From positions 1 through 26,828 of the forward strand of contig QMSL01000001.1 of assembly GCA_003649665.1 (NCBI GenBank): a DNA stretch of 26,828 nucleotides. The letters are read 5' to 3'. This stretch comes from Thermoprotei archaeon. Lineage in GTDB: Archaea; Thermoproteota; Thermoprotei; QMSL01; B3-G16. Within the stretch, counting starts at the first letter, position 1. The number at the start of each line of letters is the position of its first letter. The translations under genes and the position numbers were made by a program. Positions 14,957-21,650 of the stretch are shown here, in pieces. The notes beneath the pieces are model-generated. The model was not told the DNA's origin and did not search any database. It was given only the letters and a program-made list of their open reading frames with translations.

Positions 14957-15306
14957 TCCAACTCCTCCTCGATCTTCTTATCATAACCAACTTTAAGGAC
15001 TATAGCATGCTTTAGCTTAGGCCTTAGCCTCCTTAAAGCTTTAGCAACTGCCTCTAAGCTTTCGAACGCACCAATGAAGCTACCCAATGCGAAGACTACG
15101 TACTTGCCCTTGTACTCTGCTAAGTTCTTTTTAAACCTTATGTAAGCTAAATTATTCACGTCTAAATCGGATAACAATGCGCTATTGCTAAGCCATAACT
15201 CAATTGCTTCTTCCACTGCTTGAGAGAGCGTTAGACCTCTCCTAATGGCCTCTGCCTTAAATTCCCTAAGTTTTCTTTCGTCAATCTTCTTAACTACCAA
15301 AGTCAC
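14920..15306 (-). CDS. Ribbon-helix-helix protein with DUF5678-like C-terminal domain
   Basis: About 128 residues in two parts. Residues 1-42 (TLVVKKIDERKLREFKAEAIRRGLTL..AVEEAIELWL) have the strand-helix-helix pattern of ribbon-helix-helix DNA-binding proteins. Residues about 52-106 (YKGKYVVFALGSFIGAFESLEAVAKALRRLRPKL) resemble the small archaeal DUF5678 domain, a call made from memory. GTG at 15306 is preferred because AGGTGA lies five bases upstream and the strand then starts at residue 2; GTG at 15315 is possible. The gene overlaps the aspartic-protease gene by 37 bases and has its own TATA box. The layout resembles antitoxin-toxin and repressor-enzyme pairs. Confidence 0.75.
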   Translation of the reverse strand: MTLVVKKIDERKLREFKAEAIRRGLTLSQAVEEAIELWLSNSALLSDLDVNNLAYIRFKKNLAEYKGKYVVFALGSFIGAFESLEAVAKALRRLRPKLKHAIVLKVGYDKKIEEELEWWGGAIELEAA

Positions 15307-15334
15307 TGAGTTCACCTAGGTAAACTAATTCATT

Positions 15335-15346
15335 TAAGTATATAAG
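15335..15346 (-). promoter_or_regulatory. TATA box for the RHH/protease operon
   Basis: On the minus strand CTTATATACTTA ends about 29 bases before GTG 15306, placing the transcription start near 15315-15320. It shows that the pair is transcribed independently of the glycoside hydrolase upstream. Confidence 0.6.
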
Positions 15347-15453
15347 AGTTCCTCAATCACTAAGGTTATATCAACATGCTCATGACGTGACTTCAAGGTT
15401 CCTACTCAAACTAAAAGAATCAAAATGGAAGGAAATATCATGAGAGCTCAATC

Positions 15454-16722
15454 TTAAATCTCCACTCCAACTATTACGAAGTCACTATTAAATTCTGGCG
15501 TTTGGAAAATGGTCGTACTTCCCTCCTCTATTATGTCTGGTTTAAATACCCTTCTTGTTTCTAACTCTAAACCCAGCCACTTATAAGAGCCTGCTTCAAG
15601 CCTTAACTTTATCCTCCAAGCATAGGGAACGTAAACCACTACCTTTCCCTTACCTATAGCAACCCTAATCTCATCTGTCTCATTAAGTAAAATCTCGTTT
15701 GAAGGCTTTATATCGAAGAGGTCATATTCCTCGAATAGGCGCTTAGCTAAAGCCGCATCATTTGCTCCCGGGAACTTTAATGCAGTCCTCCAATCAAAAG
15801 AAGGTCCGGCAAATCCCTCTCCAAAGAACTTAGCCCCCCTCCTATGCCAATTCCAAATGCCATTAGCACCATATGCAACTCCAGCCTTAGCTCCAGAAAG
15901 CAAGCTTTGCCATATGGCCTTCCTGACGTTAAACCTATCATGTCTATAGTATCTTCCTCCAGCAAGCCCCTCATAGCATGGCTCGCCATTAATAATAGGC
16001 CTCTTAATAGGCATTTTGTAAAACCTCTGGGCAAGTTCATATGGGCGTACTTTACCGTTATGACCAGATTGAAACATATAGAAGTCATAATACGGGGACT
16101 CAACTATTCTACTAGGAAGCTGCCACAAGCCGCCGGCTAAATGCATTGTAGTTAAACAGCTTGTGCATTTCCTCTTGATTATTTCCAATGCCTTTAAATA
16201 ATATTCCTCCGCTTCAGGAGATTCAAAATTAGTATCACCACTTATTATGAATATGGGATTATACTTACCAAACCTCTCAGCCACATACTCAACATAACTT
16301 TCTAAACACTCCCTAGGAATGATCCTACGGGGCTTAATAAGTCTAGATCCCCATGTGCCAGGTACGTAATTGCACCAAAGCACAACTAAAGCTGGAACAA
16401 ATCCTTTATCTACGGCGATGTCAACCATTTTCTCAGCACGATCAAAGTATTCTTCATTAACTTTACCAAAATCCCAATCACCATTAGGCTTAACAATAAA
16501 GGGATCAATGTAGTAAGGCGACTTGCTTCTATCATGCTGTGGAAGGATATTAATCTGCAGTACATCAAAACCCTGTGACGCCCTGTAATCAAGGTAATAA
16601 TTCCATTCTTCAAACGATACATTCGTAAACGCGCTCCAACAAGTATCAGCAAGATAGAAGAATCTCTCACCATCTCTCAAGAAGTAATCTCGCGTATCTG
16701 AAATAACTAGTTCCCCAGACAT
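15454..16722 (-). CDS. DUF4038/apiosidase-like glycoside hydrolase
   Basis: A 422-residue TIM-barrel protein. FFYLADTCWSAF at 21-32, the INILPQHDRS segment, FIISGDTNFE around 158-167, INGEPCYEG around 244-252 and GAKAGVAYGANGIWNW around 277-292 match the DUF4038 domain of apiosidase-like (GH140-related) enzymes. Asp163 and Glu247 are the likely catalytic acids. The last 70 or so residues form a beta domain like the one that commonly follows DUF4038. No signal peptide is present, so it should act in the cytoplasm on small or imported glycosides. No transporter or other sugar gene is adjacent. The family is mainly bacterial, so acquisition by transfer is plausible. The exact substrate is unknown. 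Confidence 0.78.
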   Translation of the reverse strand: MSGELVISDTRDYFLRDGERFFYLADTCWSAFTNVSFEEWNYYLDYRASQGFDVLQINILPQHDRSKSPYYIDPFIVKPNGDWDFGKVNEEYFDRAEKMVDIAVDKGFVPALVVLWCNYVPGTWGSRLIKPRRIIPRECLESYVEYVAERFGKYNPIFIISGDTNFESPEAEEYYLKALEIIKRKCTSCLTTMHLAGGLWQLPSRIVESPYYDFYMFQSGHNGKVRPYELAQRFYKMPIKRPIINGEPCYEGLAGGRYYRHDRFNVRKAIWQSLLSGAKAGVAYGANGIWNWHRRGAKFFGEGFAGPSFDWRTALKFPGANDAALAKRLFEEYDLFDIKPSNEILLNETDEIRVAIGKGKVVVYVPYAWRIKLRLEAGSYKWLGLELETRRVFKPDIIEEGSTTIFQTPEFNSDFVIVGVEI

Positions 16723-17001
16723 ATACCAGATATATAATGCAAAACTTTAATTAACTTAACGTCCGTCACAAAGCTCACTAAAAGCTATATTCTCAAAACG
16801 TTAAAGTTGAGCTCATGAGAATAAATAGTGCCCATAGCTATAGTATGCACGATCCATATAATTAGACATATAATCTCATAAAAATCCCACATGACGAAAG
16901 TGCATGTCATTACGATACCACGAGCTTAGGAAAAAGATTAAACTTTGTATACAATATACTTAAATATATCGTAATCGATATTATGGGAAGGGGTGTATAC
17001 A
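16723..17001. other. Intergenic region between glycoside hydrolase and vapB
   Basis: About 280 AT-rich bases with divergent promoters at the ends: TTAATTAAAG on the minus strand near 16745-16754 for the hydrolase, and ACTTAAATATAT at 16958-16969 for vapB. A short inverted repeat (ATGAC near 16893-16897 with GTCAT near 16908-16912) is visible. I see no RNA gene or coding frame. Confidence 0.5.
16958..16969 (+). promoter_or_regulatory. TATA box for vapBC
   Basis: ACTTAAATATAT, about 32-44 bases before TTG 17002; the predicted start near 16989 lies next to the GGGGTG ribosome binding site. Confidence 0.6.
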
Positions 17002-17232
17002 TTGAGTGAAGTTTTAAGTATACGAATTCCTAGGGAGTTAAAGAGGAGAATTGATAAATTAAAAGGCTTCGTAGACTGGAAGAATGAGATTATAAGGTTC
17101 CTTGAGGATAGGGTGAGGTATTATGAGAGGGTGAAAATAATTAAGGAAGTTCATAAACTTCTCGAAGCCCATCCTACATTTCCTAGGGGAAGTGTAGTTA
17201 AGGCTGTGAGGGAAGATCGTGTTAGTCATTGA
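17002..17232 (+). CDS. vapB: VapB-type ribbon-helix-helix antitoxin
   Basis: A 76-residue antitoxin. MSEVLSIRIPRELKRRIDKLKGF is the usual archaeal VapB strand-helix start; a second helix (DWKNEIIRFLEDRVRYYERVKII) and a basic C-terminal tail that would wrap the toxin (EAHPTFPRGSVVKAVREDR) follow. TTG at 17002 is preferred because GGGGTG lies six bases upstream and the protein then starts MSEVLSIRIP; GTG at 16993 would add three residues. It overlaps vapC by 14 bases. Antitoxins of this type repress their own operon, so binding near the TATA box at 16958-16969 is expected but not shown. Confidence 0.85.
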   Translation: MSEVLSIRIPRELKRRIDKLKGFVDWKNEIIRFLEDRVRYYERVKIIKEVHKLLEAHPTFPRGSVVKAVREDRVSH

Positions 17233-17629
17233 TGCTTCGAGTCTGGCAAAGTATATAATTAAAGAAGAGGGATGGACTGAAGTAGAGAAGTATCTAACAA
17301 GCGAACAAGTGTATACACTTGATCTTGCAATAAAGGAAGTACTTAACGTCATATGGAAGTATTTAGTCATATTTCGAATGCTTCCATTAAACATAGCTAT
17401 GGAGAAGTACTCCATACTAATGAATCTCATTGAAAATAAAATAGTTAATATAGACGATGAGAAGAGATACCTTAAGGAGGCGTTTAATGTAGCGCTTAAA
17501 ATGAAGTTGACTATTTATGATGCACTGTATATCGCTCAGGCGATAAAACTTAGTGCTCAACTCCTAACAAGTGATGAAGGTCAAGCAAGAGCTGCACAAA
17601 GTTTAGGGCTCAAGGTAATCTTCGTCTAA
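17219..17629 (+). CDS. vapC: VapC-type PIN-domain ribonuclease toxin
   Basis: A 136-residue PIN-domain toxin, a magnesium-dependent endoribonuclease inhibited by VapB. The acidic active site is complete: Asp5 (MLVIDASSLAKY), Glu40 (IKEVLN), Asp101 (TIYDALYIAQA) and Asp119 (LLTSDEGQ). Length and motif spacing are normal, so it looks functional. The start is GTG at 17219 inside the end of vapB, the coupling usual in these pairs. The RNA target is unknown; the family often cuts tRNA or rRNA. Confidence 0.92.
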   Translation: MLVIDASSLAKYIIKEEGWTEVEKYLTSEQVYTLDLAIKEVLNVIWKYLVIFRMLPLNIAMEKYSILMNLIENKIVNIDDEKRYLKEAFNVALKMKLTIYDALYIAQAIKLSAQLLTSDEGQARAAQSLGLKVIFV

Positions 17630-17907
17630 TAAATTAGTAACACCTTGACTTCTAAACGAGTTATATCATTAGCTTACAGCGTTTCCTTTAAATTGATTAT
17701 TTTGTTATACTGCCTACTATACGTCACTTTCCTCTAATCTAGGTATTCAAGAGAAAATATCTAACATCCCTCATTATTAGATTAAAGCTAGTAACGAGGG
17801 GTTACTATTACGTCACTCATGACTTGAAGCCTCTCTTTTAAACATGTAGACTAGGATTTCGCTATTTCATGAATCTTAAGGGAGAAGTTCATTTGTAAGA
17901 CATGGTT
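17630..17907. other. Intergenic region with repeats between vapC and tRNA-Lys
   Basis: 278 AT-rich bases with no convincing reading frame. A near-exact direct repeat (TACTATACGTCACT at 17715-17728 and TACTATTACGTCACT at 17803-17817), a 7-base-pair hairpin at 17789-17807, and a TAATCTA/TAGATTA inverted pair 40 bases apart are present. No box elements of known small RNAs were recognised. Confidence 0.5.
17789..17807. repeat. Perfect inverted repeat (7-bp stem, 5-base loop)
   Basis: TAGTAAC, loop GAGGG, GTTACTA. The right arm overlaps the second copy of the direct repeat described in the surrounding intergenic region. Confidence 0.6.
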
Positions 17908-18002
17908 TGGCGGGCCGGCCGGGATTTGAACCCGGGACCGCCGGGTTAAGAGCCCGGCGCTCTAGGTGGCGGCTCGCCTCTACCTGGCTGAGCTACCGGC
18001 CC
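17908..18002 (-). tRNA. tRNA-Lys (CTT) with D-arm intron, CCA encoded
   Basis: On the minus strand the acceptor GGGCCGG pairs with CCGGCCC, then discriminator G and an encoded CCA (complement of 17908-17910). The anticodon stem CCGGG/CCCGG holds loop CTCTTAA with anticodon CTT (17948-17950). The T-arm is CCGGG/CCCGG with loop TTCAAAT. The D-stem GCTC/GAGC only forms once an 18-base insertion is removed. The mature length is 77 including CCA. Confidence 0.94.
17962..17979 (-). other. Non-canonical tRNA-Lys intron at D-arm position 22/23
   Basis: 18 bases. The bulge-helix-bulge is clear: central helix AGGT/ACCT, identical 3-base bulges AGA on both strands, cut as AG|A in each, and an inner helix GGCG/CGCC closing a 3-base loop. 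Excision restores D-stem GAGC. The outer helix is poor, as in relaxed motifs. Confidence 0.85.
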
Positions 18003-18032
18003 TCTTCTAAGGAGAGATAAATACACTGGCTG

Positions 18033-18041
18033 TATTTAAAG
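18033..18041 (+). promoter_or_regulatory. TATA box for mevalonate kinase
   Basis: TATTTAAAG; transcription would begin near 18058-18062, leaving a leader of about 50 bases to ATG 18109. Confidence 0.5.
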
Positions 18042-18108
18042 GTTAAGTGTTCTCGTTATGAATTATTTTATGAGGGTAATAAATACTAATTCCTCTGTGG
18101 TGATCATC

Positions 18109-19071
18109 ATGTCTAAGAGGAGAGTTATAGCCTCGGCGCCTGGAAAGGTAATATTAGTAGGCGAACACTTCGTAGTTAGAGGAGAGCCAGCAATCGCTGC
18201 TGCGATAACCTTAAGGGCTAGAGCTATTGTGAGTACAAGGAACGATAATGATATTATAATCTCCTCTGAGGATCTAGGGATTAAGAATGTGATAAATAAG
18301 GAGCCGATAAGTGATGAATTAAGGCCTTTAGCTCACGTGGTAAATAAGCTTGTCAGGCTAAGTGGCTATACTGGTGGTCTTGAAGTTAAGATAAAATCTG
18401 AAATTCCTCCCGCCTCTGGTATGGGTTCGTCTGCTGCTGTCTCTGTTGCTTGTGTCGCAGCTCTTAATGAATTGCTCGACGTTGGACTAGGATTGAATGA
18501 TATATGTAAGATTGCTTATGAAGCTGAGGTTATTGTTCATAAGAAGCCTAGTGGAATAGATAACACCATATCTACTTATGGTGGTGTGATAATGTTTAGT
18601 AAAAGGAGTGGCTTCAAGAGAATTCCCTTCGATTCTAGTAGCTTTAAGCTAATTCTAGCTGATTCTGGAATTCCTAGAAATACTGGCGTTATGGTTTCTA
18701 ATGTGCTTTCTCTTTATGAGCGCTATCCCGAGATCTTACAGCCGATATATCGCTCAGCTGGGATTTTAGCTAATGAGTTCGCAAGAGCGTTAGAGCGTGG
18801 GGATATAGTTGCTCTTGGCGAGTTGATGAATATAAATCATGGTCTTCTCTCAGCTATAGGCGTGTCGAATAAGAAGCTTGAGGAATTGGTGTATATCGCA
18901 AGGACTAGTGGAGCTAAGGGTGCGAAGATAACTGGAGCTGGCGGTGGCGGCTTTATAGTCGCAATAGCAGATGTTGACTCATATGAGCAAGTTGTTAATT
19001 CCTTAAAGAGTATAAGTAACAGAGTTATTGTAGCTGATATTAGTAAAGAGGGCGTTTTAATTGAGGACTAG
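18109..19071 (+). CDS. mvk: Mevalonate kinase
   Basis: Phosphorylates mevalonate in the archaeal isoprenoid-lipid pathway. A GHMP kinase of about 320 residues with the three family motifs: N-terminal ASAPGKVILVGEHFVV at 8-23, the ATP loop PPASGMGSSAAVSVA near 100-114, and the C-terminal GAKGAKITGAGGGGF. The HKKPSGIDNTISTYGG segment carries the catalytic Asp and is typical of mevalonate kinases rather than phosphomevalonate or galactokinases. ATG at 18109 is chosen because a full GGTGATC ribosome binding site lies at 18099-18105 and the product begins MSKRRVIASAPGK. An in-frame ATG at 18058 lies at the predicted transcription start and would add 17 atypical residues. Confidence 0.93.
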   Translation: MSKRRVIASAPGKVILVGEHFVVRGEPAIAAAITLRARAIVSTRNDNDIIISSEDLGIKNVINKEPISDELRPLAHVVNKLVRLSGYTGGLEVKIKSEIPPASGMGSSAAVSVACVAALNELLDVGLGLNDICKIAYEAEVIVHKKPSGIDNTISTYGGVIMFSKRSGFKRIPFDSSSFKLILADSGIPRNTGVMVSNVLSLYERYPEILQPIYRSAGILANEFARALERGDIVALGELMNINHGLLSAIGVSNKKLEELVYIARTSGAKGAKITGAGGGGFIVAIADVDSYEQVVNSLKSISNRVIVADISKEGVLIED

Positions 19072-19132
19072 AGCGCTAACGCATATTAACGCTAAAGCTT
19101 AATATTCCTGTATCTCATATTCTTATCTAGGT

Positions 19133-19227
19133 GCCGGGGTAGCTTAGCCTGGTAGAGCGCCGGACTCATAAAGCCATTAAGGCATGTAATCCGGAGGTCC
19201 CGGGTTCAAATCCCGGCCCCGGCACCA
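19133..19227 (+). tRNA. tRNA-Met (CAT), elongator, intron-containing, CCA encoded
   Basis: The acceptor GCCGGGG pairs with CCCCGGC, then A and an encoded CCA. D-stem GCTT/GAGC, anticodon stem CCGGA/TCCGG, anticodon CAT at 19167-19169, T-arm CCGGG/CCCGG with loop TTCAAAT. The anticodon stem lacks the three G-C pairs of initiator tRNA. The sequence resembles archaeal elongator Met more than the agmatidine-modified Ile tRNA, though CAT alone does not exclude the latter. Its 3' end is one base from the convergent rpiA stop codon. Confidence 0.92.
19171..19188 (+). other. tRNA-Met intron at position 37/38
   Basis: 18 bases. Removal restores the loop CTCATAA. A relaxed bulge-helix-bulge can be drawn with a CAT/ATG helix, an inner GCC/GGC helix and loop ATTAA. 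The exact cut may shift by a base because of the A run. Confidence 0.8.
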
Positions 19228-19228
19228 T

Positions 19229-19933
19229 TTACTTTCTCTTCAGCATTTCAACTCTATCGGGATATCCGACTATGACCTTTGATACATGTCTTCCTGAGAA
19301 TATTCCTACTTCTACTACTCCCGGTATTGTCTTAATTTCTCTCTCCATCGATTCGGGATTCTCTAGTGGCTTAAACTTAGTGTCCAAAATTACGTTGCCT
19401 AGTTCGGTAATTAATGGCCCATATTTGTTGGGTTCTCCCCCTCTTAATCTTACGTCTACAGCTCCCATTTTCATTAACTCCTTAGTTACTCTCTTGATTG
19501 CTATAGGTATTACCTCAATTGGTATGTACCTTTTTTCACATAACTTATTGCTAATCTTTCTGTAATCGACTATCACTATAAAATCTCTTGCTGAGTAATC
19601 GACTATCTTCTCTAAAGTATGTGCTGCTCCCCCTCCTTTTATTAGGTTTAGATGTGAATCCACTTCATCAGCTCCATCTATTGCTATATCGAGGTCGGGA
19701 TATTCATTCAATGATGCGATCTTGAAATTATATTCAGCTAGCAGCTGATATGTTCTAAACGAAGTTGGTATCGTTATTATATCTAATCCTTCTCTCTTAA
19801 TTCTCTCAGCTAATATCTTTATGAATAGCTCTACTGTAGTTCCTGATCCCACTCCCACTATTTGTCCGTCTTTTATGAATTCTACGGCTTTCTTCGCCGC
19901 TCTCTCTTTAGCTAATCTGATATCTTTAGACAT
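19229..19933 (-). CDS. rpiA: Ribose-5-phosphate isomerase A
   Basis: Interconverts ribose 5-phosphate and ribulose 5-phosphate, supplying ribose for nucleotides. The 234 residues carry all family motifs: the phosphate loop VGVGSGTTVE near 26-35, TIPTSFRT, DIAIDGADEVD near 82-92, and KGGGAAHTLEKIV near 99-111 with catalytic Glu108. The last motif is usually KGGGGALLREKIV; the catalytic residues are unchanged. The start is ATG at 19933. It is divergent from psmB, 57 bases away, and convergent with tRNA-Met, whose 3' end lies one base beyond its stop. Confidence 0.96.
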   Translation of the reverse strand: MSKDIRLAKERAAKKAVEFIKDGQIVGVGSGTTVELFIKILAERIKREGLDIITIPTSFRTYQLLAEYNFKIASLNEYPDLDIAIDGADEVDSHLNLIKGGGAAHTLEKIVDYSARDFIVIVDYRKISNKLCEKRYIPIEVIPIAIKRVTKELMKMGAVDVRLRGGEPNKYGPLITELGNVILDTKFKPLENPESMEREIKTIPGVVEVGIFSGRHVSKVIVGYPDRVEMLKRK

Positions 19934-19990
19934 ATTCGTTCCCTATTAATGCGATTAGGAAGGTAAAAATAAATCTCTGTTCGCAGAGTA

Positions 19991-20662
19991 ATGAAGGGGT
20001 ATTGCGTAATGCGTTACGATGATTTAATGCATAAAGGCGTTCCGAGAGAATATCTCGCCCAGTACGGATACTACTTCACTCCAGGAGCGACTACGGTGGG
20101 TCTTGTAGCTAAGGATGGTGTCGTACTTGCCTCAGAGAAGCGTGTTACCTATGGTTTTACGCTCATGAGTAAATCCGGGAAGAAGATCTTCAAGATCAAT
20201 GATAGACTTGGTATAGCATGTGCTGGCCTTGTAAGCGATATGCAGAGTATAGCGAGAATTCTCGCTGCCGAGGCAAGGCTTTATGAATTAGAAAATGGTC
20301 GTATAATGCCTGTAAGGGCTGCTGCAAAGCTCCTTTCAGTAGTTCTGTTCAATCAGCGCTTACTTCCTCTCTTAACTGAGACCATAGTAGGAGGAATAGA
20401 TGAGACTGGCCCTCACCTATTCGTGCTGGATGCAATAGGCTCGTTAATAGAGGATAAATATGCTGCTTTAGGAAGTGGGGCTCAAATAGCCATAGGTGTA
20501 ATTGAGAATGCATATAAGGATGGAATTACTGTGGATGAGTGTGAGAAGATAGCGGTTAATGCAGTAAAAAGCGCCATATCTAGAGACGCCATAAGTGGTG
20601 ATGGCGTGGATGTATTAATTATAACGCAGGATAAGGCTCTTGAGAAATTCTATCCTGTTTAG
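19991..20662 (+). CDS. psmB: Proteasome beta subunit, Thr1 replaced by Ala
   Basis: Beta-type subunit of the 20S proteasome core, 223 residues. Aligning FTPGATTVGLVAKDGVVLASEKR with archaeal beta subunits of the TTTVGxxxKDxVxxAxERR type puts Val36 at mature position 4, so position 1, normally the catalytic Thr, is Ala33 with Gly before it. The other catalytic positions are present: Glu49 (position 17) and Lys65 (position 33, in SGKKIFKI). The subunit is therefore probably inactive and may not self-process. Crenarchaea are known to have a second, inactive beta subunit; the active one should be elsewhere. ATG at 20009 is an alternative start. It heads a plus-strand run with taw1, 8 bases downstream. 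Confidence 0.9.
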   Translation: MKGYCVMRYDDLMHKGVPREYLAQYGYYFTPGATTVGLVAKDGVVLASEKRVTYGFTLMSKSGKKIFKINDRLGIACAGLVSDMQSIARILAAEARLYELENGRIMPVRAAAKLLSVVLFNQRLLPLLTETIVGGIDETGPHLFVLDAIGSLIEDKYAALGSGAQIAIGVIENAYKDGITVDECEKIAVNAVKSAISRDAISGDGVDVLIITQDKALEKFYPV

Positions 20663-20670
20663 GGTTAGAT

Positions 20671-21636
20671 ATGAGCCTCCCAAAGGAGTTAATAGCTACA
20701 TATAAGAAGCAGGGCTATCATTTTGTTGGGAGATATGGTTTAGTAAAGCCATGTAGGTGGCTTAAGATTAGCTTGAAGACTAGAGGGGAAAGGTACTGTT
20801 ATAAGCAGAAGTTCTATGGCGTGCCTTCTCATAGATGTCTTCAGGCATCTCTATACCCTGGCTGTACGCAGAGATGTCTGTATTGCTGGAGGGCAAGCGC
20901 CACTGATTTAAGGATACCATGGCGTGAGATACCCCCACCAGATGACTTAGATGAACCGGAACAATTGTTAGATGCCATGATAGAGGAGCATCGTAGGATT
21001 TTAAGTGGCTATAAGGGATGGCCGAACATAGATCTCAAGATGTGGGAGGAAGCAAGAAACCCTGTACACTTTACGCCATCACTAGTAGGTGAGCCTACAC
21101 TTTATGGAGCTGAGAGGCTTAGTAGAATATTTGATTACGCGTTTAAAAAAGGCTTTAAGACCGTCTTTCTAGTGACTAATGGTACGCTTCCTGAGGTTCT
21201 TGAAAGTCTTGATGTGCTTCCATCCCAGCTATATATAAGCCTAAGCGCGCCTAATGAGGAGACTTATAAGAAAGTTTGTCGTCCCATTCTTCCAGATGGA
21301 TGGAATAGGGTTATGCATAGTATCGAACTTCTTAATAGCTTTAACATACCCACAGTATTGCGCATAACGCTAGTCGAAGGATATAACATGCATAGTCCTG
21401 AACTTTACGCTAAAATAATACTTCGTGGCGAGCCAACATATGTAGAGGTTAAGGCAGCAATGGCATTAGGCTTCTTTAGAATGCGCCTTCCAGTTGAAGC
21501 AATGCCAAGGCATGAGAAGGTAAAGGACTTTGCACTTAAACTAGCGGAATTGACCGGGTACAACGTAATTGATGAATCGCTGCATTCAAGGGTAGTCTTA
21601 TTAAGCAGACTTAAATCCCCAATAAGGCTTTATTAA
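20671..21636 (+). CDS. taw1: TAW1, tRNA 4-demethylwyosine synthase (radical SAM)
   Basis: Forms the tricyclic wyosine base at G37 of tRNA-Phe from 1-methylguanosine and pyruvate. The radical-SAM cluster motif is Cys65-x3-Cys69-x2-Cys72 (GCTQRCLYCW). Three further cysteines at 28, 43 and 56 match the second iron-sulfur cluster of the Methanocaldococcus TYW1 enzyme. FTPSLVGEPTLY and VTNGTLPEVLESL are typical radical-SAM core segments, and the length of 321 fits the archaeal form without the flavodoxin domain. It starts 8 bases after psmB and is followed 14 bases later by the translin-like gene, so these are probably one transcript. Confidence 0.96.
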   Translation: MSLPKELIATYKKQGYHFVGRYGLVKPCRWLKISLKTRGERYCYKQKFYGVPSHRCLQASLYPGCTQRCLYCWRASATDLRIPWREIPPPDDLDEPEQLLDAMIEEHRRILSGYKGWPNIDLKMWEEARNPVHFTPSLVGEPTLYGAERLSRIFDYAFKKGFKTVFLVTNGTLPEVLESLDVLPSQLYISLSAPNEETYKKVCRPILPDGWNRVMHSIELLNSFNIPTVLRITLVEGYNMHSPELYAKIILRGEPTYVEVKAAMALGFFRMRLPVEAMPRHEKVKDFALKLAELTGYNVIDESLHSRVVLLSRLKSPIRLY

Positions 21637-21650
21637 GTTGAGGAACGATC

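Noticed and set aside
14489..17907. Integrated element with tRNA-Lys as attachment site
   Set aside because: No integrase or recombinase gene and no duplicate of the tRNA 3' end near 14489-14540. Kept only as a low-interest observation.
18058..18108. N-terminal extension of mevalonate kinase from ATG 18058
   Set aside because: The predicted transcription start is at or after this codon, the added residues do not resemble the family, and ATG 18109 has a full GGTGATC ribosome binding site.
19133..19227. Initiator tRNA-Met
   Set aside because: The anticodon stem is CCGGA/TCCGG, without the three consecutive G-C pairs that mark initiator tRNA, and it starts G-C rather than A-U.
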